Source of the DNA: Trichobilharzia regenti | Taxonomy: Eukaryota; Platyhelminthes; Trematoda; Strigeidida; Schistosomatidae | Reading direction: 5' to 3' | Assembly: GCA_944472135.2 (NCBI GenBank) | Contig: OX235270.1 | Coordinates: 136,539,632-136,603,631, forward strand | DNA: 64,000 bases | Shown: piece after piece, positions 24,926 to 36,546 of the stretch | Layout: every line of letters begins with the position of its first letter | Numbering within the stretch: position 1 is the stretch's first letter | Position numbers and translations under genes: made by a program | Notes under the pieces: generated by a model | Told to the model about the DNA's origin: nothing | The model's database searches: none | Seen by the model: the letters and a program-made list of their open reading frames with translations, nothing else

Positions 24926-27364
24926 GTCATCTGCAAAGATGAATGATTTCCTGTGCGTGAAGCAAGCGCATATGTCATTGATGTATAGTGTAAATAGGAG
25001 GGGTCCAATGACACTACCTTGTACTACACCAGAAGTGATAGGGCTAGGTTTGGAGGTTGCAGACCCGAGTTTAACTATTTGGGACCTATTGTTAAGGAAT
25101 GATTTAAGCCATCCTAATAATGGGTCACGTATTCCTAAGGAGTTCAGCTTATTTGTTAGCAGTAAATGGTCAACACGGTCAAATGCCTTAGAAATGTCAA
25201 AGTAGATGACAAGTACTAGTTGCCGTCTGTCACGACTGCTGGTTACAAAATTGAAGAAGTCTAGGTGACATGTTAAACATGATCTGGATTTCAGGAATCC
25301 ATGTTGGTTCGGACTTATAATATTGCAGCTAAGCATATGTTTGATTAAGTTATCTTTGACTAGTCTCTCCATGATTCTAGATGCTATAGGTGTGATATTG
25401 ATCGGCCGGTAGTTACTGACTTCAGTTTTCGAGCCAGATTTGTGTTTAGGCATAATGAATGTTGTCTTCCATATGTCAGGGTAAGTTTGGGTTTCTAGGG
25501 ACATTGTGAATATTTTAAGCAGCAGTAGAGGAATGTCAGGGCCACCATATTTATAGAAGTAAGATGATATACCGTCGGTACCGAAACCTTTTGAACTTTT
25601 GAGGGTTCTTATAGTTTGGTTAATATTAGTGTAATTGAATTCAACAGTGCTAATTTGGTTTGGTGTGAGTGGAGATGGAGTTTGTGCCATATTAGTAATA
25701 GGGTGTATATCGAGTAGCTGGACTGAGGGCTTAAGGTAGTTACCTGCAAACGTTTTGTTGAATAGTTCACATATGTCTGCAGAGTTAGTGCATAGCCTAC
25801 CTTTGTCTATGAGGAGAGAAATGCTGTGATTTTTGCGATTCATTCGCTTCCTTAAGATTTCTGTGAGTGCATACACTCTAGCAGGACTGGCTACTGCGAT
25901 GCGTTCTTCCTTTCTCATACGGAAATCTCGAGCTTGTGAGATGGAGCTAAGGGTGTTAAGTATTAGACCTAGAGTGCCAAAGTCGTGGTGTTTGAAGTAA
26001 CTTGTTGAGAGTCTCTTCAGTTTCGTACGATCCTTTGGTTTTATGAATGACTTTCTGTGTGGGGAAACCTTTAGTGTTTGGAGTGGAATGACAGCATCTA
26101 AGCATGTGTTAGAGTTATGGTAGAAGATGGTTAGGGCTCTCGATAGGTCATCAGTAGTGAAGTATTCATCCCATTCGGAGGATCTTAGCATCGATTCAAC
26201 TAAGGCCCAGTTTGCCTTACTATAGTTCCTATATTTTACTTGTTGTGAAGTGGAGGTATGAGATGCATTGCTACTCAGCGGAATTGGCAGTGCACACATC
26301 ACTGTTTTGTGGTCGCTCCCTGGAAACTCAGAACCTACTAGCGTTGAAAGGGGGCTTATATTGTGGCAGAAGATTAAGTCTAGTACGTTGTTACCTCTTG
26401 TGGGAGTAGTGACAGTTTGTTTCCAGCCAAGTATATCCAGTGTGTCTAAGAACTTATCAAATTTAGTTGGGCCTGTGGGTATATCCCAGTTGATTTCAGG
26501 TAAGTTAAAGTCCCCACATAGGATCTTATGATCGTATTGTAAGTCGGATAATTGCTCCAGAGTATTAATAAGTTGGGTCTCGTAATTACTAAAGGTGCCA
26601 GGTGCTCTGTAGGTGCATCCAATTAATGCTGTTACGTTATTTAAGTGTACATTAACCCATAGAGTCTCAGGCATGTTAAGTGTACTACTTTCTAGCTGTG
26701 ATACAGTAAGTGCATTCAGAAAGTACATGAGACAACCCCCTCCCTTACCACCTTCCCTGTCACACCGAAAGTGTGTGTAGTTATCTAAGCTTATTTCTTC
26801 ATCCAGGATGTTCGAATGACACCAAGATTCAGTGATGACAATTACAGGGGGTTTGTATATTACTGTGAGTGCTCTGAGCATCGGCAATTTATTTAGAACA
26901 GATCTAGCATTTATGAGGATTAGGTAAAGATGAGAGTTGAAGTAGCATTTGAAGTATTTAAGTTCGTTAGTCAGCCCCGAATATGGTTCAGCACCCAGTA
27001 GTTCTGCTGGACATGACGATCCTATGTTAAGAGGAGTTTCAGCATCATGCTCACCTATGTCTATCGAGTTGGTGTGTGCTGTTTTCGGTGAATAATTAGG
27101 AGTTGGAGTACTGGATTTGCTATAGACTAAGGAATTTTTATTTTTAGTTAGGTTACAGAAGTGGGTAGGGTTCTTTATTTGACCTATACTTGTGCAAGTG
27201 TCAAGTGTGCCTAATGGATACGGGTGCACTAGACCGTTCCTGTTTTCATGCAAGGAGGGAGCCAGCACTAGTGGTTTAGGAGTGTTAACATCCCTACCAG
27301 CTGTTTTTTCAACGCTGACAGGGACGCGGGGGATAAAAAATGATTGGATCCTTGTGATGACCAT
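24905..27364 (-). CDS. ORF2 endonuclease-reverse transcriptase (block E3 + native R)
   Basis: An uninterrupted 819-codon frame runs from endonuclease (NARSVLNK, TESWCH, GDFNLPEINW, GSDHKTV) through RT (FDISKAFDRV, GSVIGPLL, FADDLK) and stops inside the loop, so thumb and C-terminal domain are missing. It carries RT variants GGPDIP, PIASRI and LLGWLKSF, shared with the copy at 39776-42204 but not with the R-only blocks or the copy at 22372. The enzyme would nick target DNA and reverse-transcribe; without its C-terminus it is probably inactive. Confidence 0.75.
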   Translation of the reverse strand: MVITRIQSFFIPRVPVSVEKTAGRDVNTPKPLVLAPSLHENRNGLVHPYPLGTLDTCTSIGQIKNPTHFCNLTKNKNSLVYSKSSTPTPNYSPKTAHTNSIDIGEHDAETPLNIGSSCPAELLGAEPYSGLTNELKYFKCYFNSHLYLILINARSVLNKLPMLRALTVIYKPPVIVITESWCHSNILDEEISLDNYTHFRCDREGGKGGGCLMYFLNALTVSQLESSTLNMPETLWVNVHLNNVTALIGCTYRAPGTFSNYETQLINTLEQLSDLQYDHKILCGDFNLPEINWDIPTGPTKFDKFLDTLDILGWKQTVTTPTRGNNVLDLIFCHNISPLSTLVGSEFPGSDHKTVMCALPIPLSSNASHTSTSQQVKYRNYSKANWALVESMLRSSEWDEYFTTDDLSRALTIFYHNSNTCLDAVIPLQTLKVSPHRKSFIKPKDRTKLKRLSTSYFKHHDFGTLGLILNTLSSISQARDFRMRKEERIAVASPARVYALTEILRKRMNRKNHSISLLIDKGRLCTNSADICELFNKTFAGNYLKPSVQLLDIHPITNMAQTPSPLTPNQISTVEFNYTNINQTIRTLKSSKGFGTDGISSYFYKYGGPDIPLLLLKIFTMSLETQTYPDIWKTTFIMPKHKSGSKTEVSNYRPINITPIASRIMERLVKDNLIKHMLSCNIISPNQHGFLKSRSCLTCHLDFFNFVTSSRDRRQLVLVIYFDISKAFDRVDHLLLTNKLNSLGIRDPLLGWLKSFLNNRSQIVKLGSATSKPSPITSGVVQGSVIGPLLFTLYINDICACFTHRKSFIFADDLKLEIP

Positions 27365-27591
27365 GGCTTATTATTCCACCTATTGTTTGATGCTAGTTGT
27401 GTCCTTGTGTGGGTTTCGTGTGTACTGCATTGTGGGTTAGTTCCCAGCAGACTTGTACCATATATCCGGTCAAAATTTGTTTGTGTGCCATACTCTGAAG
27501 ACCCTGAGTTGTTGGTAGCCGAGTTCTGACTATTACCACTTGTACTATTGAGGGTGACATTGTTGTGACATTGGATATTAGTGTGTGCCAT
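27268..27591 (-). CDS. Middle ORF of array element (block E3)
   Basis: About 107 codons begin at the ATG of MAHTNIQCHNNV, just after the ORF1 stop, and overlap the start of ORF2 by ~97 bases in a third frame. It is rich in N, S, T and Q, with no recognised domain. In the related 1522-residue protein the equivalent region is a Q/N/P-rich linker between the ORF1-like part and endonuclease, so this may be the linker left in another frame. Identical layout is seen in blocks E4, E5 and E6. Confidence 0.45.
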   Translation of the reverse strand: MAHTNIQCHNNVTLNSTSGNSQNSATNNSGSSEYGTQTNFDRIYGTSLLGTNPQCSTHETHTRTQLASNNRWNNKPWSSQGSNHFLSPASLSALKKQLVGMLTLLNH

Positions 27592-27599
27592 GGTGCGAT

Positions 27600-28604
27600 T
27601 TAGCACGTTGTGAGTGCTAATACTATTGACCGTGGGAGTGTGGGCTTATTTAAGCTGCCACTGTTTTTGTTGGTATGATTTAGGGGCATATTTTCCTTAT
27701 CTTTAGCAATGGAGTTATGGCTAGGAGAGGACAATGTCGAATTTCGGGGGGTTTTGACTTTTTTTCTGGGGTTATTTAGTGGCATTTTAGATTCTGCGGT
27801 GATGGGTGGTATGGTTTTATTATTTATTTGGTTACAGTCTAGTGGCCTTTCGGCTGGTGTTGCACTCTGATGGGATAATTCTGTGTGTTTTGAGAGGGGT
27901 GATGCGGTGGGGTCTACTGTATCTTTCACAGGGTTGGGAATAATGGCTGCTTGCAATGTCCTATTACCTATTTCACAATTAGTCTTAGCGAGATAATTGT
28001 ATGCGCGCCTTTCTATGACTGTTTTGTCCACCCCGACCTTTATATGTTTGTAGTTTCTGGCTTGCGATAGGGTGTGTTGGGAGTGGATGAATTTTCTGGT
28101 CTCTGCCGGTGTTTCGAACTGAAAACGAATAGGACAACACTTTTCATGTTGACTCTTCTTCAGCCTATAGCACTTAGTCTTGGAGTTAGGCATTTTCGCT
28201 TCACTAAGTAAGATGCGCTGTACCTTTTTTAGTGCCTCATTGTCCGGAACGTTGTAGACAATAGCACTCAGTTTTGCGTCGAGTCGTTTTGTTACTTCTG
28301 TGGTAACAAAATTAATGAGGTTATCTACCTTAGTTACCGATTCTGTGTCAAGCTTGTTAAGGTTTACAGTTTTCATGAGGATAGTTAGAGGTGTCAGTTC
28401 ACAGACCTGCGATCTGATATCGCTGATCTGATCTGATAATTTGGATATCTCGGTATTGGTTTCGATGTTTCCAGCATTTACTGACTTACTGTTTTTTATT
28501 TGCCTTAACTCAGCCTTAAGTTCTCCTATAGACAACTTTAGAAGTCCTATTTCTGAAGATAGTACTGAAAAAGAGCTTGATGGCTGGAGTTTTTCGATAA
28601 GCAC
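27600..28604 (-). CDS. ORF1-like protein of array element (block E3)
   Basis: A 334-residue frame from a GTG, open further upstream to about 28793 without ATG. Coiled-coil-like N-terminus, then the RRM-like stretch beginning SAIVYNVPD. Variants EIGLLK and AELRQIKNS are shared with block E1. It stops eight bases before the ATG of the middle ORF. Confidence 0.6.
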   Translation of the reverse strand: MLIEKLQPSSSFSVLSSEIGLLKLSIGELKAELRQIKNSKSVNAGNIETNTEISKLSDQISDIRSQVCELTPLTILMKTVNLNKLDTESVTKVDNLINFVTTEVTKRLDAKLSAIVYNVPDNEALKKVQRILLSEAKMPNSKTKCYRLKKSQHEKCCPIRFQFETPAETRKFIHSQHTLSQARNYKHIKVGVDKTVIERRAYNYLAKTNCEIGNRTLQAAIIPNPVKDTVDPTASPLSKHTELSHQSATPAERPLDCNQINNKTIPPITAESKMPLNNPRKKVKTPRNSTLSSPSHNSIAKDKENMPLNHTNKNSGSLNKPTLPRSIVLALTTC

Positions 28605-28828
28605 ATAAGGTGAAGGGAGGAGTTCTGTATGAGCAGAGGGTACTGAATTTTTAGGAGTAGTGCTAATACTAGCTGTCAGTACAGTATTATCCTCAGTTCC
28701 AGCTCGACGCTTACGGCATACAAGTGAGTTATGTGACTCACTAAAGCCGTTTGCAGGGGGTGTATGCTTGATGTAGCAATCAAGGACGTTAAATTAGACA
28801 CCAGTTTTACACGGGATTGTGTTCGTTG

Positions 28829-29661
28829 CGCAGGTAACTACCTTAAGCCCTCAGTCCAGCTACTCGATATACACCCTATTACTAATATGGCACAAACTCC
28901 ATCTTCACTCACACCAAACCAATTTAATTAACACTGTTGAATTCAATTACACTAATATTAACCAAACTATAAGAACCCTCAAAAGTTCAAAAGGTTTCGG
29001 TACCGACGGTATATCATCTTACTTCTATAAATATGTTGGCCCTGACATTCCTCTACTGCTGCTTAAAATATTCACAATGTCCCTAGAAACCCAAACTTAC
29101 CCTGACATATGGAAGACAACATTCATTATGCCTAAACACAAATCTGGCTCGAAAACTGAAGTCAGTAACTACCGGCCGATCAATATCACACCTATAGTAT
29201 CTAGAATCATGGAGAGACTAGTCAAAGATAACTTAATCAAACATATGCTTAGCTGCAATATTATAAGTCCGAACCAACATGGATTCCTGAAATCCAGATC
29301 ATGTTTAACATGTCACCTAGACTTCTTCAATTTTGTAACCAGCAGTCGTGACAGACGGCAACTAGTACTTGTCATCTACTTTGACATTTCTAAGGCATTT
29401 GACCGTGTTGACCATTTACTGCTAACAAATAAGCTGAACTCCTTAGGAATACGTGACCCATTATTAGGAAGGCTTAAATCATTCCTTAACAATAGGTCCC
29501 AAATAGTTAAACTAGGGTCTGCAACCTCCAAACCTAGCCCTATCACTTCTGGTGTAGTACAAGGTAGTGTCATTGGACCCCTCCTATTTACACTATACAT
29601 CAATGACATATGCGCTTGCTTCACGCACAGGAAATCATTCATCTTTGCAGATGACCTAAAA
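28829..29661 (+). pseudogene. RT-only fragment, block R (+), turn 2
   Basis: Same cut point, same four-base insertion and same RT motifs as the other R-only blocks. The junction to the inverted E3 leader has two extra bases (TTGC|GCAGG), the only E/R junction that differs. The frame 28819-29769 runs through the loop. Confidence 0.85.
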
Positions 29662-29763
29662 GTAGCTTATACATTCCAATGTGATGACTTAGAGTACTTC
29701 GAGAATGTAGTGCAGAAGGAATTAGATAAAATGACTGCTCGGTCGTCCTTATGTAATCTCCAA
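29662..29763 (+). repeat. Loop of R/R turn 2 (plus orientation)
   Basis: The ~102-base loop, here in the opposite orientation to the loops of turns 1 and 3 although the flanking R arms are equivalent. Confidence 0.85.
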
Positions 29764-30596
29764 TTTTAGGTCATCTGCAAAGATGAATGATTTCCTGTGC
29801 GTGAAGCAAGCGCATATGTCATTGATGTATAGTGTAAATAGGAGGGGTCCAATGACACTACCTTGTACTACACCAGAAGTGATAGGGCTAGGTTTGGAGG
29901 TTGCAGACCCTAGTTTAACTATTTGGGACCTATTGTTAAGGAATGATTTAAGCCTTCCTAATAATGGGTCACGTATTCCTAAGGAGTTCAGCTTATTTGT
30001 TAGCAGTAAATGGTCAACACGGTCAAATGCCTTAGAAATGTCAAAGTAGATGACAAGTACTAGTTGCCGTCTGTCACGACTGCTGGTTACAAAATTGAAG
30101 AAGTCTAGGTGACATGTTAAACATGATCTGGATTTCAGGAATCCATGTTGGTTCGGACTTATAATATTGCAGCTAAGCATATGTTTGATTAAGTTATCTT
30201 TGACTAGTCTCTCCATGATTCTAGATACTATAGGTGTGATATTGATCGGCCGGTAGTTACTGACTTCAGTTTTCGAGCCAGATTTGTGTTTAGGCATAAT
30301 GAATGTTGTCTTCCATATGTCAGGGTAAGTTTGGGTTTCTAGGGACATTGTGAATATTTTAAGCAGCAGTAGAGGAATGTCAGGGCCAACATATTTATAG
30401 AAGTAAGATGATATACCGTCGGTACCGAAACCTTTTGAACTTTTGAGGGTTCTTATAGTTTGGTTAATATTAGTGTAATTGAATTCAACAGTGTTAATTA
30501 AATTGGTTTGGTGTGAGTGGAGATGGAGTTTGTGCCATATTAGTAATAGGGTGTATATCGAGTAGCTGGACTGAGGGCTTAAGGTAGTTACCTGCA
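29764..30596 (-). pseudogene. RT-only fragment, block R (-), turn 2
   Basis: Inverted partner of the preceding R block; its frame (29749-30606) ends at the loop edge. It has the four-base insertion and is cut at GCAGGTAACTACC and joined to the E4 leader. Confidence 0.85.
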
Positions 30597-30818
30597 ACGA
30601 ACACAATCCCGTGTAAAACTGGTGTCTAATTTAACGTCCTTGATTGCTACATCAAGCATACACCCCCTGCAAACGGCTATAGTGAGTCACATAACTCACT
30701 TGTATGCCGTAAGCGTCGAGCTGGAACTGAGGATAATACTGTACTGACAGCTAGTATTAGCACTACTCCTAAAAATTCAGTACCCTCTGCTCATACAGAA
30801 CTCCTCCCTTCACCTTAT

Positions 30819-31823
30819 GTGCTTATCGAAAAACTCCAGCCATCAAGCTCTTTTTCAGTACTATCTTCAGAAATAGAACTTCTAAAGTTGTCTATAGGAG
30901 AACTTAAGGCTGAGTTAAGGCAAATAAAAAACAGTAAGTCAGTAAATGCTGGAAACATCGAAACCAATACCGAGATATCCAAATTATCAGATCAGATCAG
31001 CGATATCAGATCGCAGGTCTGTGAACTGACACCTCTAACTATCCTCATGAAAACTGTAAACCTTAACAAGCTTGACACAGAATCGGTAACTAAGGTAGAT
31101 AACCTCATTAATTTTGTTACCACAGAAGTAACAAAACGACTCGACGCAAAACTGAGTGCTATTGTCTACAACGTTCCGGACAATGAGGCACTAAAAAAGG
31201 TACAGCGCATCTTACTCAGTGAGGCGAAAATGCCTAACTCCAAGACTAAGTGCTATAGGCTGAAGAAGAGTCAACATGAAAAGTGTTGTCCTATTCGTTT
31301 TCAGTTCGAAACACCGGCAGAGACCAGAAAATTCATCCACTCCCAACACACCCTATCGCAAGCCAGAAACTACAAACATATAAAGGTCGGGGTGGACAAA
31401 ACAGTCATAGAAAGGCGCGCATACAATTATCTCGCTAAGACTAATTGTGAAATAGGTAATAGGACATTGCAAGCAGCCATTATTCCCAACCCTGTGAAAG
31501 ATACAGTAGACCCCACCGCATCACCCCTCTCAAAACACACAGAATTATCCCATCAGAGTGCAACACCAGCCGAAAGGCCACTAGACTGTAACCAAATAAA
31601 TAATAAAACCATACCACCCATCACCGCAGAATCTAAAATGCCACTAAATAACCCCAGAAAAAAAGTCAAAACCCCCCGAAATTCGACATTGTCCTCTCCT
31701 AGCCATAACTCCATTGCTAAAGATAAGGAAAATATGCCCCTAAATCATACCAACAAAAACAGTGGCAGCTTAAATAAGCCCACACTCCCACGGTCAATAG
31801 TATTAGCACTCACAACGTGCTAA
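30819..31823 (+). CDS. ORF1-like protein of array element (block E4)
   Basis: 334 residues from GTG, open upstream to about 30630 without ATG. Same coiled-coil-like and RRM-like layout; variants EIELLK with AELRQIKNS, a combination not found in the other blocks. It stops eight bases before the middle ORF (ATG at 31832, ending 32155), which itself overlaps the ORF2 start at 32059. Confidence 0.6.
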   Translation: MLIEKLQPSSSFSVLSSEIELLKLSIGELKAELRQIKNSKSVNAGNIETNTEISKLSDQISDIRSQVCELTPLTILMKTVNLNKLDTESVTKVDNLINFVTTEVTKRLDAKLSAIVYNVPDNEALKKVQRILLSEAKMPNSKTKCYRLKKSQHEKCCPIRFQFETPAETRKFIHSQHTLSQARNYKHIKVGVDKTVIERRAYNYLAKTNCEIGNRTLQAAIIPNPVKDTVDPTASPLSKHTELSHQSATPAERPLDCNQINNKTIPPITAESKMPLNNPRKKVKTPRNSTLSSPSHNSIAKDKENMPLNHTNKNSGSLNKPTLPRSIVLALTTC

Positions 31824-31831
31824 ATCGCACC

Positions 31832-32155
31832 ATGGCACACACTAATATCCAATGTCACAACAATGTCACCCTCAATAGTACAAGTGGTAATAGTCAGAAC
31901 TCGGCTACCAACAACTCAGGGTCTTCAGAGTATGGCACACAAACAAATTTTGACCGGATATATGGTACAAGTCTGCTGGGAACTAACCCACAATGCAGTA
32001 CACACGAAACCCACACAAGGACACAACTAGCATCAAACAATAGGTGGAATAATAAGCCATGGTCATCACAAGGATCCAATCATTTTTTATCCCCCGCGTC
32101 CCTGTCAGCGTTGAAAAAACAGCTGGTAGGGATGTTAACACTCCTAAACCACTAG
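31832..32155 (+). CDS. Middle ORF of array element (block E4)
   Basis: 107 codons, N/S/T/Q-rich, in a frame different from both ORF1 and ORF2; intact here. Product unknown. Confidence 0.4.
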   Translation: MAHTNIQCHNNVTLNSTSGNSQNSATNNSGSSEYGTQTNFDRIYGTSLLGTNPQCSTHETHTRTQLASNNRWNNKPWSSQGSNHFLSPASLSALKKQLVGMLTLLNH

Positions 32156-33480
32156 TGCTGGCTCCCTCCTTGCATGAAAACAGGAACGGTCTAGTGCACC
32201 TGTATCCATTAGGCACACTTGACACTTGCACAAGTATAGGTCAAATAAAGAACCCTACCCACTTCTGTAACCTAACTAAAAATAAAAATTCCTTAGTCTA
32301 TAGCAAATCCAGTACTCCAACTCCTAATTCTTCACCGAAAACAGCACACACCAACTCGATAGACATAGGTGAGCATGATGCTGAAACTCCTCTTAACATA
32401 GGATCGTCATGTCCAGCAGAACTACTGGGTGCTGAACCATATTCGGGGCTGACTAACGAACTTAAATACTTCAAATGCTACTTCAACTCTCATCTTTACC
32501 TAATCCTCATAAATGCTAGATCTGTTCTAAATAAATTGCCGATGCTCAGAGCACTCACAGTAATATACAAACCCCCTGTAATTGTCATCACTGAATCTTA
32601 GTGTCATTCGAACATCCTGGATGAAGAAATAAGCTTAGATAACTACACACACTTTCGGTGTGACAGGGAAGGTGGTAAGGGAGGGGGTTGTCTCATGTAC
32701 TTTCTGAATGCACTTACTGTATCACAGCTAGAAAGTAGTGCACTTAACATGCCTGAGACTCTATGGGTTAATGTACACTTAAATAACGTAACAGCATTAA
32801 TTGGATGCACCTACAGAGCACCTGGCACCTTTAGTAATTACGAGACCCAACTTATTAATACTCTGGAGCAATTATCCGACTTACAATACGATCATAAGAT
32901 CCTATGTGGGGACTTTAACTTACCTGAAATCAACTGGGATATACCCACAGGCCCAACTAAATTTGATAAGTTCTTAGACACACTGGATATACTTGGCTGG
33001 AAACAAACTGTCACTACTCCCACAAGAGGTAACAACGTACTAGACTTAATCTTCTGCCACAATATAAGCCCCCTTTCAACGCTAGTAGGTTCTGAGTTTC
33101 CAGGGAGCGACCACAAAACAGTGATGTGTGCACTGCCAATTCCGCTGAGTAGCAATGCATCTCATACCTCCACTTCACAACAAGTAAAATATAGGAACTA
33201 TAGTAAGGCAAACTGGGCCTTAGTTGAATCGATGCTAAGATCCTCCGAATGGGATGAATACTTCACTACTGATGACCTATCGAGAGCCCTAACCATCTTC
33301 TACCATAACTCTAACACATGCTTAGATGCTGTCATTCCACTCCAAACACTAAAGGTTTCCCCACACAGAAAGTCATTCATAAAACCAAAGGATCGTACGA
33401 AACTGAAGAGACTCTCAACAAGTTACTTCAAACACCACGACTTTGGCACTCTAGGTATAATACTTGACACCTTTTGTTGA
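32059..33480 (+). pseudogene. Endonuclease half of ORF2 with nonsense mutation (block E4)
   Basis: The endonuclease frame is broken at 32599-32601, where TGG of TESWCH has become TAG; it reopens for GGGCLMYF, GDFNLPEINW and GSDHKTV. At about 33471 the block is cut and joined head-on to the inverted E5 block; the last codons before 33480 are foreign. Confidence 0.8.
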
Positions 33481-35083
33481 ATAGTTCACATATGTCTGCA
33501 GAGTTAGTGCATAGCCTACCTTTGTCTATGAGGAGAGAAATGCTGTGATTTTTGCGATTCATTCGCCTCCTTAAGATTTCTGTGAGTGCATACACTCTAG
33601 CAGGACTGGCTACTGCGATGCGTTCTTCCTTTCTCATACGGAAATCTCGAGCTTGTGAGATGGAGCTAAGGGTGTCAAGTATTAGACCTAGAGTGCCAAA
33701 GTCGTGGTGTTTGAAGTAACTTGTTGAGAGTCTCTTCAGTTTCGTACGATCCTTTGGTTTTATGAATGACTTTCTGTGTGGGGAAACCTTTAGTGTTTGG
33801 AGTGGAATGACAGCATCTAAGCATGTGTTAGAGTTATGGTAGAAGATGGTTAGGGCTCTCGATAGGTCATCAGTAGTGAAGTATTCATCCCATTCGGAGG
33901 ATCTTAGCATCGATTCAACTAAGGCCCAGTTTGCCTTACTATAGTTCCTATATTTTACTTGTTGTGAAGTGGAGGTATGAGCTGCATTGCTACTCAGCGG
34001 AAGTGGCAGTGCACACATCACTGTTTTGTGGTCGCTCCCTGGAAACTCAGAACCTACTAGCGTTGAAAGGGGGCTTATATTGTGGCAGAAGATTAAGTCT
34101 AGTACGTTGTTACCTCTTGTGGGAGTAGTGACAGTTTGTTTCCAGCCAAGTATATCCAGCGTGTCTAAGAACTTATCAAATTTAGTTGGGCCTGTGGGTA
34201 TATCCCAGTTGATTTCAGGTAAGTTAAAGTCCCCACATAGGATCTTATGATCGTATTGTAAGTCGGATAATTGCTCCAGAGTATTAATAAGTTGGGTCTC
34301 GTAATTACTAAAGGTGCCAGGTGCTCTGTAGGTGCATCCAATTAATGCTGTTACGTTATTTAAGTGTACATTAACCCATAGAGTCTCAGGCATGTTAAGT
34401 GTACTACTTTCTAGCTGTGATACAGTAAGTGCATTCAGAAAGTACATGAGACAACCCCCTCCCTTACCACCTTCCCTGTCACACCGAAAGTGTGTGTAGT
34501 TATCTAAGCTTATTTCTTCATCCAGGATGTTCGAATGACACCAAGATTCAGTGATGACAATTACAGGGGGTTTGTATATTACTGTGAGTGCTCTGAGCAT
34601 CGGCAATTTATTTAGAACAGATCTAGCATTTATGAGGATTAGGTAAAGATGAGAGTTGAAGTAGCATTTGAAGTATTTAAGTTCGTTAGTCAGCCCCGAA
34701 TATGGTTCAGCACCCAGTAGTTCTGCTGGACATGACGATCCTATGTTAAGAGGAGTTTCAGCATCATGCTCACCTATGTCTATCGAGTTGGTGTGTGCTG
34801 TTTTCGGTGAATAATTAGGAGTTGGAGTACTGGATTTGCTATAGACTAAGGAATTTTTATTTTTAGTTAGGTTACAGAAGTGGGTAGGGTTCTTTATTTG
34901 ACCTATACTTGTGCAAGTGTCAAGTGTGCCTAATGGATACGGGTGCACTAGACCGTTCCTGTTTTCATGCAAGGAGGGAGCCAGCACTAGTGGTTTAGGA
35001 GTGTTAACATCCCTACCAGCTGTTTTTTCAACGCTGACAGGGACGCGGGGGATAAAAAATGATTGGATCCTTGTGATGACCAT
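33472..35083 (-). pseudogene. Endonuclease half of ORF2 (block E5)
   Basis: The 551-codon frame (33428-35083) has the complete endonuclease and the linker up to FNK. It ends where the RT block should start, only about ten bases before the R cut point, then reads into the inverted neighbour. It thus complements the R-only block on its other side, as expected for a 5'-inverted element. It has a private variant NAAHTS. Confidence 0.8.
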
Positions 35084-35310
35084 GGCTTATTATTCCACCT
35101 ATTGTTTGATGCTAGTTGTGTCCTTGTGTGGGTTTCGTGTGTACTGCATTGTGGGTTAGTTCCCAGCAGACTTGTACCATATATCCGGTCAAAATTTGTT
35201 TGTGTGCCATACTCTGAAGACCCTGAGTTGTTGGTAGCCGAGTTCTGACTATTACCACTTGTACTATTGAGGGTGACATTGTTGTGACATTGGATATTAG
35301 TGTGTGCCAT
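34987..35310 (-). CDS. Middle ORF of array element (block E5)
   Basis: Intact 107-codon N/S/T/Q-rich frame between ORF1 and the endonuclease, overlapping the latter by ~97 bases. Product unknown. Confidence 0.4.
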   Translation of the reverse strand: MAHTNIQCHNNVTLNSTSGNSQNSATNNSGSSEYGTQTNFDRIYGTSLLGTNPQCSTHETHTRTQLASNNRWNNKPWSSQGSNHFLSPASLSALKKQLVGMLTLLNH

Positions 35311-35318
35311 GGTGCGAT

Positions 35319-36323
35319 TTAGCACGTTGTGAGTGCTAATACTATTGACCGTGGGAGTGTGGGCTTATTTAAGCTGCCACTGTTTTTGTTGGTATGATTT
35401 AGGGGCATATTTTCCTTATCTTTAGCAATGGAGTTATGGCTAGGAGAGGACAATGTCGAATTTCGGGGGGTTTTGACTTTTTTTCTGGGGTTATTTAGTG
35501 GCATTTTAGATTCTGCGGTGATGGGTGGTATGGTTTTATTATTTATTTGGTTACAGTCTAGTGGCCTTTCGGCTGGTGTTGCACTCTGATGGGATAATTC
35601 TGTGTGTTTTGAGAGGGGTGATGCGGTGGGGTCTACTGTATCTTTCACAGGGTTGGGAATAATGGCTGCTTGCAATGTCCTATTACCTATTTCACAATTA
35701 GTCTTAGCGAGATAATTGTATGCGCGCCTTTCTATGACTGTTTTGTCCACCCCGACCTTTATATGTTTGTAGTTTCTGGCTTGCGATAGGGTGTGTTGGG
35801 AGTGGATGAATTTTCTGGTCTCTGCCGGTGTTTCGAACTGAAAACGAATAGGACAACACTTTTCATGTTGACTCTTCTTCAGCCTATAGCACTTAGTCTT
35901 GGAGTTAGGCATTTTCGCTTCACTAAGTAAGATGCGCTGTACCTTTTTTAGTGCCTCATTGTCCGGAACGTTGTAGACAATAGCACTCAGTTTTGCGTCG
36001 AGTCGTTTTGTTACTTCTGTGGTAACAAAATTAATGAGGTTATCTACCTTAGTTACCGATTCTGTGTCAAGCTTGTTAAGGTTTACAGTTTTCATGAGGA
36101 TAGTTAGAGGTGTCAGTTCACAGACCTGCGATCTGATATCGCTGATCTGATCTGATAATTTGGATATCTCGGTATTGGTTTCGATGTTTCCAGCATTTAC
36201 TGACTTACTGTTTTTTATTTCCCTTAACTCAGCCTTAAGTTCTCCTATAGACAACTTTAGAAGTTCTATTTCTGAAGATAGTACTGAAAAAGAGCTTGAT
36301 GGCTGGAGTTTTTCGATAAGCAC
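35319..36323 (-). CDS. ORF1-like protein of array element (block E5)
   Basis: 334 residues, variants EIELLK and AELREIKNS as in E2 and E6. Coiled-coil-like N-terminus and RRM-like segment intact; no ATG at the N-terminus (open to about 36510). Confidence 0.6.
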   Translation of the reverse strand: MLIEKLQPSSSFSVLSSEIELLKLSIGELKAELREIKNSKSVNAGNIETNTEISKLSDQISDIRSQVCELTPLTILMKTVNLNKLDTESVTKVDNLINFVTTEVTKRLDAKLSAIVYNVPDNEALKKVQRILLSEAKMPNSKTKCYRLKKSQHEKCCPIRFQFETPAETRKFIHSQHTLSQARNYKHIKVGVDKTVIERRAYNYLAKTNCEIGNRTLQAAIIPNPVKDTVDPTASPLSKHTELSHQSATPAERPLDCNQINNKTIPPITAESKMPLNNPRKKVKTPRNSTLSSPSHNSIAKDKENMPLNHTNKNSGSLNKPTLPRSIVLALTTC

Positions 36324-36546
36324 ATAAGGTGAAGGGAGGAGTTCTGTATGAGCAGAGGGTACTGAATTTTTAGGAGTAGTGCTAATACTAGCTGTCAGTA
36401 CAGTTTTATCCTCAGTTCCAGCTCGACGCTTACGGCATACAAGTGAGTTATGTGACTCACTATAGCCGTTTGCAGGGGGTGTATGCTTGATGTAGCAATC
36501 AAGGACGTTAAATTAGACACCAGTTTTACACGGGATTGTGTTCGTT